From Rhizobium sp. R635 (GTDB taxonomy: Bacteria > Pseudomonadota > Alphaproteobacteria > Rhizobiales > Rhizobiaceae): a stretch of DNA of 64,000 bases. The stretch covers positions 162,946 to 226,945 of the forward strand of contig NZ_LOKX01000036.1 of the NCBI RefSeq assembly GCF_002211285.1. The letters run 5' to 3'. Shown in pieces: positions 44,151 through 53,318 of this stretch. The position numbers and the translations under genes were made by a program. Within the stretch, counting starts at the first letter, position 1; each line of letters opens with the position of its first letter. The notes under the pieces are model-generated. The model saw only the letters and a program-made list of their open reading frames with translations. It made no database searches and was not told the origin of the DNA.

Positions 44151-44227
44151 AGGAAGGTTAACGCATCATCTCGCTTCTCAAGGCCCCTACGAGCACCTTC
44201 GGGGAGGCTCTTCCGAGAACCTCACCC

Positions 44228-44767
44228 TCACCCCGCCACCAAAAGCAGCACATAAGCAATCACGCTCACCATCAGCCCGCGAAACGCAAATGTAACGCAG
44301 CGGTATTTGTTGCGGGCGATGGCGGAGAGGATGTTGGCGTTTTCGAAGTATTGGTCGAAGAGGTAGCGCTCGTCGCGGCGAAGAGCGGCGTCGAAGAACA
44401 TGTCGCGATGCTTGGGCCAGGCGCCCCAGAACAGCGAGGTGGAAGCGCCGAGACGGCGCGGCAGCACGACGAGGATCGCCGACAGGATGGAGAAGACCGA
44501 GGCTGCGGCCAGCAGGCCGGAAAACAGCATGCTGCCCGGCGCGCTGCCGGTGTAGCGCGCCAGGCTGAAGACCGCCCTCACCTCGCTGGAGCTGACCAGA
44601 AAGGCGAGCATGAAAGTAAAGATATAGGCGGCCTTTTGATCGGATATCTTGATCTGATCGTAAAATATGTCGTTGATTTTCTTGATATGATCAAAATATT
44701 CGGTGCTGACGTCCCCGCTTGAGGGATTGCTCAGCATAACCTCAGTGGCATTTTCGAACTCGCTCAC
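44228..44767 (-). CDS. Pycsar-effector-like membrane protein (DUF5706-like)
   Basis: A 179-aa protein. A helix with ISDQKAAYIF leads into membrane segment 1 (47-62), then segment 2 (80-103, ending VLPRR), a cytosolic stretch DMFFDAALRRDERYLFDQYFENANILSAIARNKY, and a third segment (159-177). This layout matches the Pycsar TM effector family, which disrupts the inner membrane when it binds a cyclic nucleotide (family knowledge, by eye only). The GTG at 44767 has GGTGGAG 7 bases upstream; the TTG at 44785 has no site. It is divergent from the FecR-barrel/CHASE2 cyclase operon. No soluble pyrimidine cyclase is adjacent. Confidence 0.68.
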   Translation of the reverse strand: MSEFENATEVMLSNPSSGDVSTEYFDHIKKINDIFYDQIKISDQKAAYIFTFMLAFLVSSSEVRAVFSLARYTGSAPGSMLFSGLLAAASVFSILSAILVVLPRRLGASTSLFWGAWPKHRDMFFDAALRRDERYLFDQYFENANILSAIARNKYRCVTFAFRGLMVSVIAYVLLLVAG

Positions 44768-44896
44768 GTCAATACTCCACCCCAAAAGTGTTTCCCTGAT
44801 AGTACACTTTGGAACGAAAGCAAGAACACGTGTGCAACGTGCTTGACTTTTTCACTCTACACGGACAAAGGGGAAGCGGGGTGTGGGGTCGAGGAC

Positions 44897-47800
44897 ATGC
44901 GGGGTTATTCCAATAACATCTGTCGCGTCGGGATGGCGCTTGCGTTTGCCGTGCCCGGTTTCGGGCTGCCGGCAATGGCCGACCCCGTGCAGCGTGCAAC
45001 ACCGGTCGCCGGCTCCGTCATCGCCCGCAAGACCGGCGAGGAAGTTCGCTTCATCGACGTATCGGACTGGCGCGTCGTCGACATCAACCAGGATCTTTTG
45101 ACCGGCGACGTGCTGCGCACCAATGCTAACGGCCAGCTTGCCATCGTCTTTTCCGATCACACACAGGTCCGCCTCGGCCGCAATTCCTCGCTGCAGGTCA
45201 AGAAGATGGCCGCGAGCGGCGATACAGTGCTCAATCTCCAATCGGGCACCATCTGGGCGCGCGCCGAGCGCGGCGGCCAGGGCCTGACCGTGGAAACACC
45301 GGCCGCCGCAGCCGCCATCCGCGGCACGGACTGGACGATGACCGTCGAGGGCGCCAAGACCTCGATGATCGTGCTCGAAGGCCGCGTGGCGCTCAGCAAT
45401 CCGCAAGGCAGCGTCGAAGTCAACGAGGGCGAAGGGGCGGTCGCCACCATCGGCCAGGCGCCGACCAAGATCATCAGCGTCAATCCCGACGACCGCGAGC
45501 AGATGCTCTTCTATCTGGACCTGCGCGACGGCTTCGACCTGATGCCGACCTCGCCGCTGCGGGCCGACCGCATGGCGAAGGAGCGCCGCCGCCTGCTGGC
45601 GTTGCCGCCGGAGCGCCGCACGAGCGAAGACTGGCTGGAGCTTGCCGAAGTGCAGAGCGCCTTCGACGGTCGCCAAGCCGCGGCCGCGACGCTGGAGAAA
45701 ATCCGCGGCCGCAAGCTGACGGCAGCCCAGCAGGCACGCGTCGACCTGATCGACGCCACCATCGCCGGCTCGGAAAAGCGCTATGGCGATGCCGCCAGGC
45801 TCTTTCAGAAGGCCCTGCCGCATCTCGATCCGACACGCCGCAACATGGCGCAATATGGCGGCTATTTCGCCCGTTCGCTCGCCGACCCCGCCCATGCCGA
45901 ACCGCCGCCGGCCAACAGCGCCGGCCCCTACGGCGCGATCATGCATGCCTATACGACGGGCTTCCTGGAAAACCCGCGCGCCGCGCTCGAGATCATCAAG
46001 AAAGCCGAACAGCGTTATCCGGACGATCCGACCCTGCCGGCGGTGCGCGCCCAGCTGGCGGAGCTCACCGACGACCGTGAGCAGATGAAGGAAGCGATCG
46101 AACGCTCGCTGGCGCTCGACCCTGATCATCCGATGGCGCTCGCCGCCCGCGCGGGCTACAAGGCGAACTATGAGAGCGACATCGACGGTGCGCTTGCCGA
46201 TCTCAATCGTGCGATCGAACTCGCGCCCGGCGGGTCGAGCACGTTGAATTCACTCGGCCTGCTGCAGAGTTCGCGCGATGCCAACGGCGAGGCGGAAACG
46301 GCCTTCAAGAAGGCGATCGAGCTCGATCCGCAGGACCCGCTCCTGCACGCGAACCTCGCGATCCTCTATCTCGACCAGGCGCGCATGAAGGAAGCCAAGC
46401 GCGAGATCGACACCGCGATCGCCCTCGACCCCTCCTTCGATCTCGCGCTGCTTGCCCGCGGCCGCTACTATCTTCAGACCGGTGAACGCGACAAGGCCCT
46501 GCAAGACCTGCTCGCCGCCAGCACCGCCAATCCCGCGCATTCGCAGTCGCAGTTCATGCTGGCAGCCGCACACTACGAAAAGGGCGACCGGCTTCCCTCC
46601 GAGCAGGCGCTCGACAACGCCAACCGTCTCGACGATGACGATCCGGTCATCGCGGCCTTCCGCACCGCGATCGATATCGACGACTACGATTCAGATGGCG
46701 CCATCCGCAACGCGCAGGAATTCCTGCGCCGCTCGCGCGCCCGTGGCGGTGATTACAGCGGCCTCGGCGCCAATGCGAGCGCCGGCTCGACCCTGAACAA
46801 CGCCTTCCGGCTACAGGGCCTGGATGCCTGGGGCCGCTATTACGGCGATGCGGTTTTCGATCCCTTCAAAGGCAGCGGCTATATCGATCAGGCGATCAAG
46901 GGCAGCATCTTTCCTTTCGTCAACGCCACGAATTTCAGCGACGACAATATCATCCAGAACCGCGGCAACGCGTCGAGCTATTCATCTTTCATCCAGGGCC
47001 TGCTGATTTCTCCGCACATGCTCTCCGGCCGTTCGCGCTCGGCATCACTCTTCGACGTGCCCTTCATCGAAGGCTCGCTCGGCGGCGGCATCAACAGCGT
47101 CGACGGCCATACGAGGCGCACCGGCGAGGCCGATATCCAGGGCTATTCCAATGAGACCATCCCCATCAGCTTTTATGGCAATCTAAGCTGGGAAGAGCTG
47201 GCGCTTGATCGCGACTACCGGGATTTCGGCGGTGTCCAGACGGATAACAAGCTGCTGAGCGCCAACGGTTATCTGACGGCAACCGTCACGCCTGACGATC
47301 GCGTGGTCGCTTTCGTCAACCATGCCAAAAACGATGGAACACTGAGCGCGCAGACGCAGGGCACGACACTGACGGACCTGTTCAATCTGGCAGGCTTTCC
47401 GATCAGGACGACGGTATTGCCGGAATATGTCGGCCGCGATGTTGACAACGAGATAACCAACGCTGGGCTTGGCTGGAGCCACACCTTTGCCTACGAAAAC
47501 ATATTAAACGGCGCATTCTTTTATTCGGAGATCAAGTCGCGGACGGCAATCTCTCTTCAGGTCGACGATGCCCCGGTTTTACCCCTGCCCGACCCGGACA
47601 TCATTCCGGTTCTGGATACGAGAGAGGACACGACCTCCAGAACCTACATCGGTGCTCTCAACCATTCCATCGGCAGCGGGCCGCTGACTTGGCGATACGG
47701 TATCGAAGGCGGTTGGATCGACACCAGCAAGACCACCTACTCCCGCCTTTATGAACTCGTTCCTCTCGTCCCACTCATCCCGGAAATCATCGACGGTCCG

Positions 47801-48655
47801 ACCACCACGAGCAACACCGTCAATATCGCCCGCGCCTATGTCGATGTGCTGCATGAGATCACGCCTGATCTCAAAGGCGAATACGCCTTGTTCGCCACAC
47901 GCCTGGAAGGCGACGGCATCGATATCAGCCGGCTGGAGCCGCGCTTCGGCCTCGCCTGGGCGCCGGCTCAAGGCCACTGGCTGCGTGCCGCCTTCATGCG
48001 TCAAAGCTTCGATACCACCGTGCCGACCCTTGCCCCGATCGGCATACTCGGGCTACAGACCAACCAGTTTTCCACCAATCCGCAAGGCTATACGGATACG
48101 GTCGCCCTGCAGTGGGATGCCGAATGGACCGACCGTTTCTTCACTTCGGTCGAGTATCAGCATCAGGAATTGCACGATTTTTCGATCGATCTGCCGCTGA
48201 TCTCGCTTCCCTCGGATACCAGCCTTCCGATCTCGCGCGGCAGGATTGATCGCGCCGCGGTCACTGCCAACGTCGTGCTCGGCCATGGTTTCGGCCTTTC
48301 GGCGACCTACGCCTATATGGATTCGGAAAACAGGGATCCGCTCGAGCCGATCTACGGCGGCCCCCTTCCCTTCATACCGCAGAATTCAGGGCAGATTGCA
48401 CTGACCTGGGTCAACGAAGCCAAGGTCAAGGCGACCGTTGCCGCCAACTATTTCGGCGAGCGCGATGGCGATCGGTTCGGCACCAAGCTCGACGACTATT
48501 GGAGCCTCGACGCCCACCTGGTCTGGGAACCTTTCGACAAGCGCATGGAGCTGGAGGCGGCCGCCTATAACCTGCTCGACGAGGACTTCGAGATCACCCC
48601 CGGCGTGCCCGGCTGGGGCCGCGCCTTCAAGGGCACGCTCAAAGTCCGCTTCTGA
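44897..48655 (+). CDS. FecR-TPR-outer-membrane beta-barrel fusion protein
   Basis: A 1252-aa protein with signal peptide (MRGYSNNICRVGMALAFAVPGFGLPAMA), a FecR domain (about 35-165: LRTNANGQLAIVFSDHTQVRLGRNSSLQV, ETPAAAAAIRGTDW), TPR repeats (about 210-600, several with the LDP-x-x pattern such as KKAIELDPQDPLLHANLAIL), and a C-terminal half rich in alternating beta strands ending GRAFKGTLKVRF, with a terminal Phe as outer-membrane proteins have. The barrel half resembles TonB-dependent receptor barrels but no TonB box or plug is seen. The ATG at 44897 begins the signal peptide; the frame opens at a TTG at 44843. The stop overlaps the CHASE2 cyclase start. Confidence 0.82.
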   Translation: MRGYSNNICRVGMALAFAVPGFGLPAMADPVQRATPVAGSVIARKTGEEVRFIDVSDWRVVDINQDLLTGDVLRTNANGQLAIVFSDHTQVRLGRNSSLQVKKMAASGDTVLNLQSGTIWARAERGGQGLTVETPAAAAAIRGTDWTMTVEGAKTSMIVLEGRVALSNPQGSVEVNEGEGAVATIGQAPTKIISVNPDDREQMLFYLDLRDGFDLMPTSPLRADRMAKERRRLLALPPERRTSEDWLELAEVQSAFDGRQAAAATLEKIRGRKLTAAQQARVDLIDATIAGSEKRYGDAARLFQKALPHLDPTRRNMAQYGGYFARSLADPAHAEPPPANSAGPYGAIMHAYTTGFLENPRAALEIIKKAEQRYPDDPTLPAVRAQLAELTDDREQMKEAIERSLALDPDHPMALAARAGYKANYESDIDGALADLNRAIELAPGGSSTLNSLGLLQSSRDANGEAETAFKKAIELDPQDPLLHANLAILYLDQARMKEAKREIDTAIALDPSFDLALLARGRYYLQTGERDKALQDLLAASTANPAHSQSQFMLAAAHYEKGDRLPSEQALDNANRLDDDDPVIAAFRTAIDIDDYDSDGAIRNAQEFLRRSRARGGDYSGLGANASAGSTLNNAFRLQGLDAWGRYYGDAVFDPFKGSGYIDQAIKGSIFPFVNATNFSDDNIIQNRGNASSYSSFIQGLLISPHMLSGRSRSASLFDVPFIEGSLGGGINSVDGHTRRTGEADIQGYSNETIPISFYGNLSWEELALDRDYRDFGGVQTDNKLLSANGYLTATVTPDDRVVAFVNHAKNDGTLSAQTQGTTLTDLFNLAGFPIRTTVLPEYVGRDVDNEITNAGLGWSHTFAYENILNGAFFYSEIKSRTAISLQVDDAPVLPLPDPDIIPVLDTREDTTSRTYIGALNHSIGSGPLTWRYGIEGGWIDTSKTTYSRLYELVPLVPLIPEIIDGPTTTSNTVNIARAYVDVLHEITPDLKGEYALFATRLEGDGIDISRLEPRFGLAWAPAQGHWLRAAFMRQSFDTTVPTLAPIGILGLQTNQFSTNPQGYTDTVALQWDAEWTDRFFTSVEYQHQELHDFSIDLPLISLPSDTSLPISRGRIDRAAVTANVVLGHGFGLSATYAYMDSENRDPLEPIYGGPLPFIPQNSGQIALTWVNEAKVKATVAANYFGERDGDRFGTKLDDYWSLDAHLVWEPFDKRMELEAAAYNLLDEDFEITPGVPGWGRAFKGTLKVRF

Positions 48656-50622
48656 TGCAGGTGCGGGACAAGCCCCGGCAGGCCAGGCAGATCAGGAGCC
48701 GTCATCTCCGGCTCCTGGTGCTGTCGCTGACCACGCTGATCGCCATCTCGCTGCTGTCGCGCCTGCCCGCCTGGTCGCTGCTGGAGCTCAGAAGCTTCGA
48801 CTATCTCTCGACCGTCGACGATCCCCGCCCGCCGCAGGGCGGGCCTGTCATCGTCGCCATCGACGAACCCTCGCTTGCCGATATCAACGCGCAATGGCCC
48901 TGGCCGCGCAGCCTTCATGCCGAACTCGTCAGCCAGTTGCGCGCCGCCGGCGCCCGCGTCGTCGGCCTCGACATCATCATGGCCGAGCCCTCGAACCCGG
49001 ATAATGACGCGGCGATCGCCGCCGCGGTCGGCCCCGATATCGTGCTCGCCGGCGACGAGACGCTGATCGAGACGCCGCAGGCCTCGCAGCTGATCCGCGC
49101 CACACCGCTGCCGCAGCTAACGCAAGCGGGCGCCGTCACCGGCATCGCCTCGATCGATCTCAGCGGCGACGGCATCTTCCGGCGCATTCCGGGGTACGAG
49201 GACGGCTTTGCGGCAATGCTCGCGAAGACAGCGGGAGCGGCACGCGCCTCCGTGCCGGCCGGCCAGTTGATCCAATCCTTCGGCCCGGCCCGCAGCTATC
49301 CCACCGTTTCCTATTACCAGGCGCTCGACCCGAAGAACCTGCTGCCGCCGGATTATTTCAAGGACCGCGTCGTGCTGGTCGGCCTCAGCCTGCAGAATGC
49401 GCCGGCGATCGACAAGGGCGGCGTCGATGCCTTTGCCACACCCTATACCGTCCACACCGGCAAGCTCGTCTCGGGCGTCGAGATCCAGGCGACGATCTAC
49501 GACAACATCCGCAATGGCCTGTCGATCGCCGAAGCCCGCTTGCCGACGGTTGCCGCCTGCATCCTGATATCGGTGCTGCTTGCCGCCGCCACCGTCTGGC
49601 GCTCGACGGGGTGGCTGACGGTCGTGACCAGCGCGGCCGCCCTCCTCGCTTTTGCGGCCGTCAGCTTCGCGGGCATCCGGCTGGCCCATGTCTTCGTCTC
49701 GCCGCTCGGGCCAACGGTCGCCTATATCTCCGTCGTCTTCGGCCAGGCCGCCTTCGATTTTGCCGAAGAGCGCCGCAACAAGCGCCAGATCACCCGCGCC
49801 TTCGCCCAGTATATCTCGCCGGATCTCGTCCGGCGCCTGTCGAACGACCCCTCCCAGCTGAAGCTCGGCGGCGAGCGGCGCACGCTCTCGGTGATGTTTT
49901 CGGACGTGCGCGGCTTCACCACCATCGCCGAGACGCTGAAGGACGATCCCGAGCAGCTGACCGGCCTGATCAACCGGCTGCTGACGCCGCTTTCCGACGT
50001 GGTGATGGATCACGGCGGCACGATCGACAAATATATGGGCGACTGCATCATGGCCTTCTGGAACGCGCCGCTCGACGATCCCGACCATGCGCTGCATGCC
50101 GTGCGCGCCTCGCTCGCCATGCAGGCGGCGATTTCGAGGCTGAACACCCAGCTGGAGCGGGAGGCGGCCACCCTTGGCCGCAAGCCGCACGTCCTGAAGA
50201 TGGGCGTCGGCATCAACACCGGCGAATGCATCGTCGGCAACATGGGCTCGAACCGCCGCTTCGACTATTCCTGCCTCGGCGACAGCGTCAACCTCGCCTC
50301 CCGCCTCGAAGGCGCCTCGAAGAATTACGGCGTGGCGCTGCTGCTCGGCGAAGAAACAGCAAGGCTCGTCGCCAACACCTACATCATCGTCGAACTCGAC
50401 CGCATCATCGTCAAAGGCCGCACCGTCCCCTCACCCGTCTTCACCGTCGTGCACAAGGCCGACGCCGAAGCCCTCACCGCCCACCAGGCCTTCATCGACG
50501 CCAAATACGCCGCCACGCTTGCACCGTCCGATCCGGTTTTTGATACGCTGGCTGCGGATATACCGGAGCTTGCGGGATATTATGCGATGGTGCTGGATGG
50601 GCTTGCGGAAGGCGGGGAGTGA
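48655..50622 (+). CDS. CHASE2-domain class III adenylate cyclase
   Basis: A 655-aa protein. Membrane helix 18-35, a periplasmic CHASE2 domain (about 40-295: FDYLSTVDDPRPP, VAIDEPSLADINAQWPWPR, DRVVLVGLSL), a cluster of two or three helices (about 297-363), then the cyclase domain. Metal Asp417 (FSDVRGF) and Asp463 (YMGD), base-specifying Lys459 and Asp543 (CLGDSVN), Asn546 and Arg550 are all present, giving a Lys/Asp pair expected for ATP. It shares a TGATG junction with the FecR-barrel gene, so both proteins are made together. It probably makes cAMP in response to a signal in the envelope. Confidence 0.92.
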   Translation: MQVRDKPRQARQIRSRHLRLLVLSLTTLIAISLLSRLPAWSLLELRSFDYLSTVDDPRPPQGGPVIVAIDEPSLADINAQWPWPRSLHAELVSQLRAAGARVVGLDIIMAEPSNPDNDAAIAAAVGPDIVLAGDETLIETPQASQLIRATPLPQLTQAGAVTGIASIDLSGDGIFRRIPGYEDGFAAMLAKTAGAARASVPAGQLIQSFGPARSYPTVSYYQALDPKNLLPPDYFKDRVVLVGLSLQNAPAIDKGGVDAFATPYTVHTGKLVSGVEIQATIYDNIRNGLSIAEARLPTVAACILISVLLAAATVWRSTGWLTVVTSAAALLAFAAVSFAGIRLAHVFVSPLGPTVAYISVVFGQAAFDFAEERRNKRQITRAFAQYISPDLVRRLSNDPSQLKLGGERRTLSVMFSDVRGFTTIAETLKDDPEQLTGLINRLLTPLSDVVMDHGGTIDKYMGDCIMAFWNAPLDDPDHALHAVRASLAMQAAISRLNTQLEREAATLGRKPHVLKMGVGINTGECIVGNMGSNRRFDYSCLGDSVNLASRLEGASKNYGVALLLGEETARLVANTYIIVELDRIIVKGRTVPSPVFTVVHKADAEALTAHQAFIDAKYAATLAPSDPVFDTLAADIPELAGYYAMVLDGLAEGGE

Positions 50623-50749
50623 TCGCGCAGCGACTTGAGCTTCGACGCGGCAGTGCGACGGGGACGCGTATTTCAGGATGAGAGTGGATGGGCGTGCCGT
50701 GTGGCACCCCGGCAAAGGGAAAAAAACCTGTCTTGCACCCAAGAGAGCC

Positions 50750-51385
50750 TCATCCTTGCTGAGGGGCTTCCTCCCTGTGCGTCGGCGCAGCATTACCCAG
50801 ATCATTAGCTACCCGCAGCCTCGCAATCTCAGGCCCCACAACCGCAATGAACAGCCCGGGATCGCCGAGTGCCCTCGCCGAGAGCATCGCCCCATGAACC
50901 GAAGCCATCAGCATTTGCGCCTGCTCTTCCGGCCGCTTGTCCAGCCGGAAGTGGCCCTGCTCGACGCCGGCCTGCAGCACTGAGGTCAGCCATGCGGCGA
51001 GCCCCTGGAAATGGGCGCGGACGCGGGAGGCGACTTCTTCCGGCAGCATCTGCATTTCGCTCGCCAGCATCGCGCAGACGCAGAAGGGCCGCGAGGCGTC
51101 GCGGATACATGTGTTCCAATAGTTTATGTAGAGATGCAGCTGATCGGCGGGGCTTGCAGCCTGCCCGCGCAGCGACTGCAAACCCGCCTCCGCCTGCTTG
51201 GTGTAACGATCCACCAGCACCGAGACCAGCTCGGCCTTTGTCGGAAAATGATGGTGGATGCTTGCCTTGCGGATGCCGATCGCGGCCGAGATATCGGCAT
51301 AGCTGAAGCCGTTGTAGCCTCCCGCCACGATGAGCGACTGCGCGATGTCGAGGATTTTGTCGGACGTCGAAGCCATTGATTTCAT
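50750..51385 (-). CDS. TetR-family regulator
   Basis: A 211-aa regulator. The helix-turn-helix (about 8-55) reads DKILDIAQSLIVAGGYNGFSYADISAAIGIRKASIHHHFPTK; the C-terminal ligand domain resembles the TetR_C YcdC/AcrR-like subgroup with FCVCAMLASEM. It is divergent from a DUF308 gene. A 7-bp-arm palindrome lies in its ribosome-site region and a 12-bp perfect palindrome near the other start, so it likely represses both. The ligand is unknown. Confidence 0.9.
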   Translation of the reverse strand: MKSMASTSDKILDIAQSLIVAGGYNGFSYADISAAIGIRKASIHHHFPTKAELVSVLVDRYTKQAEAGLQSLRGQAASPADQLHLYINYWNTCIRDASRPFCVCAMLASEMQMLPEEVASRVRAHFQGLAAWLTSVLQAGVEQGHFRLDKRPEEQAQMLMASVHGAMLSARALGDPGLFIAVVGPEIARLRVANDLGNAAPTHREEAPQQG

Positions 51386-51391
51386 AGCGTC

Positions 51392-51409
51392 GCCTACCCT
51401 CTGGTAGGC
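51392..51409. promoter_or_regulatory. Palindrome 1 (GCCTACC/GGTAGGC), candidate TetR operator
   Basis: Perfect 7-bp arms around CTCT, 7 bases upstream of the TetR ATG and overlapping its likely ribosome site. Confidence 0.6.
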
Positions 51410-51488
51410 AGATTGTCAAGCCTGGAGCTGCATCGCTTGCATCACAAGAAGGTGTGCGGCCGCGGCGTTGACTCCTATTTCTTATCTA

Positions 51489-51500
51489 CCTACTAGTAGG
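51489..51500. promoter_or_regulatory. Palindrome 2 (CCTACTAGTAGG), candidate TetR operator
   Basis: A perfect 12-bp palindrome about 25 bases upstream of the DUF308 gene. It shares the CCTAC core with palindrome 1, so both are probably bound by the same regulator. Confidence 0.6.
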
Positions 51501-51524
51501 GAGGAAATTACAAAGGAACCGCCG

Positions 51525-52082
51525 ATGCAAACTCAATCTTCCCTCCAGTCCGACTGGCTGAGAGCCTATTATTTCGCCTGCGCCGCCTTCTCGGTGATCT
51601 GGATCGCCGCCGCCATTCTCCTTGCCGGGCAGCCAGGCGCCGTGGCTTTTCTGCTGGTGGTCTATCCCCTGTGGGATGCGCTCGCCAATCTGATCGACGC
51701 CAGGGTCAATGGCGGCCTGCAGGCCAACCCGTCCCAGACGTTGAATGTCGCCGTCAGCACCGTCACGGCGCTTGCCGTCGCCATCGCGCTCGGCCACAGC
51801 ACCTATGCGGTGCTGGCCGTATTCGGGGCCTGGGCGATCCTCTCGGGCCTGTTGCAGCTCTATACCGGCGTCAGGCGCTGGCGCATCTACGGCGCCCAAT
51901 GGGTCATGATCCTCAGCGGCGCGCAATCGGCCCTTGCCGGCGGCTACATGATCAGCCAGTCCTTTGCCGCCGCCGCGCCGACGATCCTCGATATCGTGCC
52001 CTATGCCGGGTTCGGCGCCTTCTACTTCCTGCTGTCCTCGATCTGGCTCGTCGTCGCGGCCCGTCGCAAGGCACATGCATAG
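51525..52082 (+). CDS. DUF308-type membrane protein
   Basis: A 185-aa protein with about six hydrophobic helices (AYYFACAAFSVIWIAAAILL, AFLLVVYPLWDALANLIDA, VFGAWAILSGLLQLYTGVRRW). Repeats of the small-x-x-small helix type match HdeD/DUF308 membrane proteins. AAAGGA lies 8 bases before the ATG at 51525. It is divergent from, and probably controlled by, the TetR regulator. Confidence 0.82.
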   Translation: MQTQSSLQSDWLRAYYFACAAFSVIWIAAAILLAGQPGAVAFLLVVYPLWDALANLIDARVNGGLQANPSQTLNVAVSTVTALAVAIALGHSTYAVLAVFGAWAILSGLLQLYTGVRRWRIYGAQWVMILSGAQSALAGGYMISQSFAAAAPTILDIVPYAGFGAFYFLLSSIWLVVAARRKAHA

Positions 52083-52230
52083 GCGCTGCCGGTCCGCGCG
52101 GCGGCGATCCGAAGTATTGCCGCCGCCGCCCATTCCCATGCTCCCGGCGGAGAATTGCGGGAGACGACCACCTTCTTTCGCGCTATGAAGAGTGGTCAGA
52201 ACTCCCGCCCATAGACCCCGAGGTCACTCC

Positions 52231-53211
52231 ATGGCTTTGAAAGTTCTCTTCATTGGCGGCACCGGCCAAATCTCCCATCCATGCGTCGAACGCGCCGTTG
52301 CCGAGGGCCACCATGTCAGCGTCTTCAATCGCGGCCTGAGAAGCGCCGCCTTGCCCGCCGGGACGACCTCGATCGTCGGGGAACTCGGATCGGACGCCCA
52401 TGCCGATCTCGCCAGGGCCAATTATGATGTCGTCTGCCAGTTCATCGCCTTCACGCCCGATCAGGTCGCCCGCGACATCGAGGTCTTCTCGGGCAATTGC
52501 GGCCAGTACATCTTCATCTCCTCGGCCTCGGTCTATGAAAAGCCGCCGCGTCATTACGTGATCACGGAGGAGACGCCGGCGATCAATCCCTACTGGCCCT
52601 ACAGCCAGGCCAAGATCGCCTGCGAGGAACTGCTGAAGAAATCCGGCAATCTCGCCTGGACGATCATCCGCCCCAGCCACACCGTCCGCACCGGCCTGCC
52701 GATCATGATGGGCGACAGCGACATCATGGCGAGACGCATGCTGGACGGCGAGCCCATCATCGTGGCCGGCGACGGCCACACGCCCTGGACGCTCACCCGC
52801 TCGGTCGATTTCGCCGTGCCCTTCGTCGGGCTTTTCGGCAAGCCAGCGGCGCTGAAAGAGATTTTCCACATCACCTCCGACCGCGCCCATATCTGGAACG
52901 ATATCCAGAAGACGATCGCAAGATTGCTGGGCGTCGAGGCCAGGATCGTCCACGTGCCGACGGACACGCTGATCAGATACAATCCGGAATGGATCGGCCC
53001 GCTCCTCGGCGACAAGGCATGGACGGCCATTTTCGACAATTCGAAAGTCAAGCGCGTGGCCGGCGACTTCACCTGCGCCGAGAGCCTGGACGAAATCCTC
53101 GCCGACTCGATCATGCACCTCAAGCAGCGCCTGGCGAAGAGCCGCCCGCCGAAGGGTGAGCTGGATGCGCTGATCGACAGGATTTGCGCTGAGCAAGGTG
53201 CGCTTGGTTAG
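52231..53211 (+). CDS. NAD(P)-dependent epimerase/reductase (extended SDR)
   Basis: A 326-aa cytosolic protein of the extended short-chain dehydrogenase type. The nucleotide site is LFIGGTGQISHP (GxxGxxx), the active-site region FISSASVYEKPP and YSQAKIACE (YxxxK). It resembles atypical NAD-epimerase-like reductases acting on sugar or isoflavone-type substrates. The ATG at 52231 has GAGG upstream. A single gene, with no clear partner. Confidence 0.88.
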   Translation: MALKVLFIGGTGQISHPCVERAVAEGHHVSVFNRGLRSAALPAGTTSIVGELGSDAHADLARANYDVVCQFIAFTPDQVARDIEVFSGNCGQYIFISSASVYEKPPRHYVITEETPAINPYWPYSQAKIACEELLKKSGNLAWTIIRPSHTVRTGLPIMMGDSDIMARRMLDGEPIIVAGDGHTPWTLTRSVDFAVPFVGLFGKPAALKEIFHITSDRAHIWNDIQKTIARLLGVEARIVHVPTDTLIRYNPEWIGPLLGDKAWTAIFDNSKVKRVAGDFTCAESLDEILADSIMHLKQRLAKSRPPKGELDALIDRICAEQGALG

Positions 53212-53318
53212 GATAGACAGCAGGCATGGAGTGATGGCGACAGCGCACCCGCGGACGCGCCATCGCCTCGTTTGCCGATGAGAATGACCGGCCGGAAATA
53301 GTTTGCGACGGCCTGACT

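Noticed and set aside
39240..44767. The soluble cyclase at 39240 as the Pycsar partner of the 44228 gene
   Set aside because: It is 4 kb away with six unrelated genes between; the divergent CHASE2 operon is the nearer candidate.
48678..48918. Extra frames inside the CHASE2 cyclase gene
   Set aside because: They have no motif and the cyclase frame is complete.
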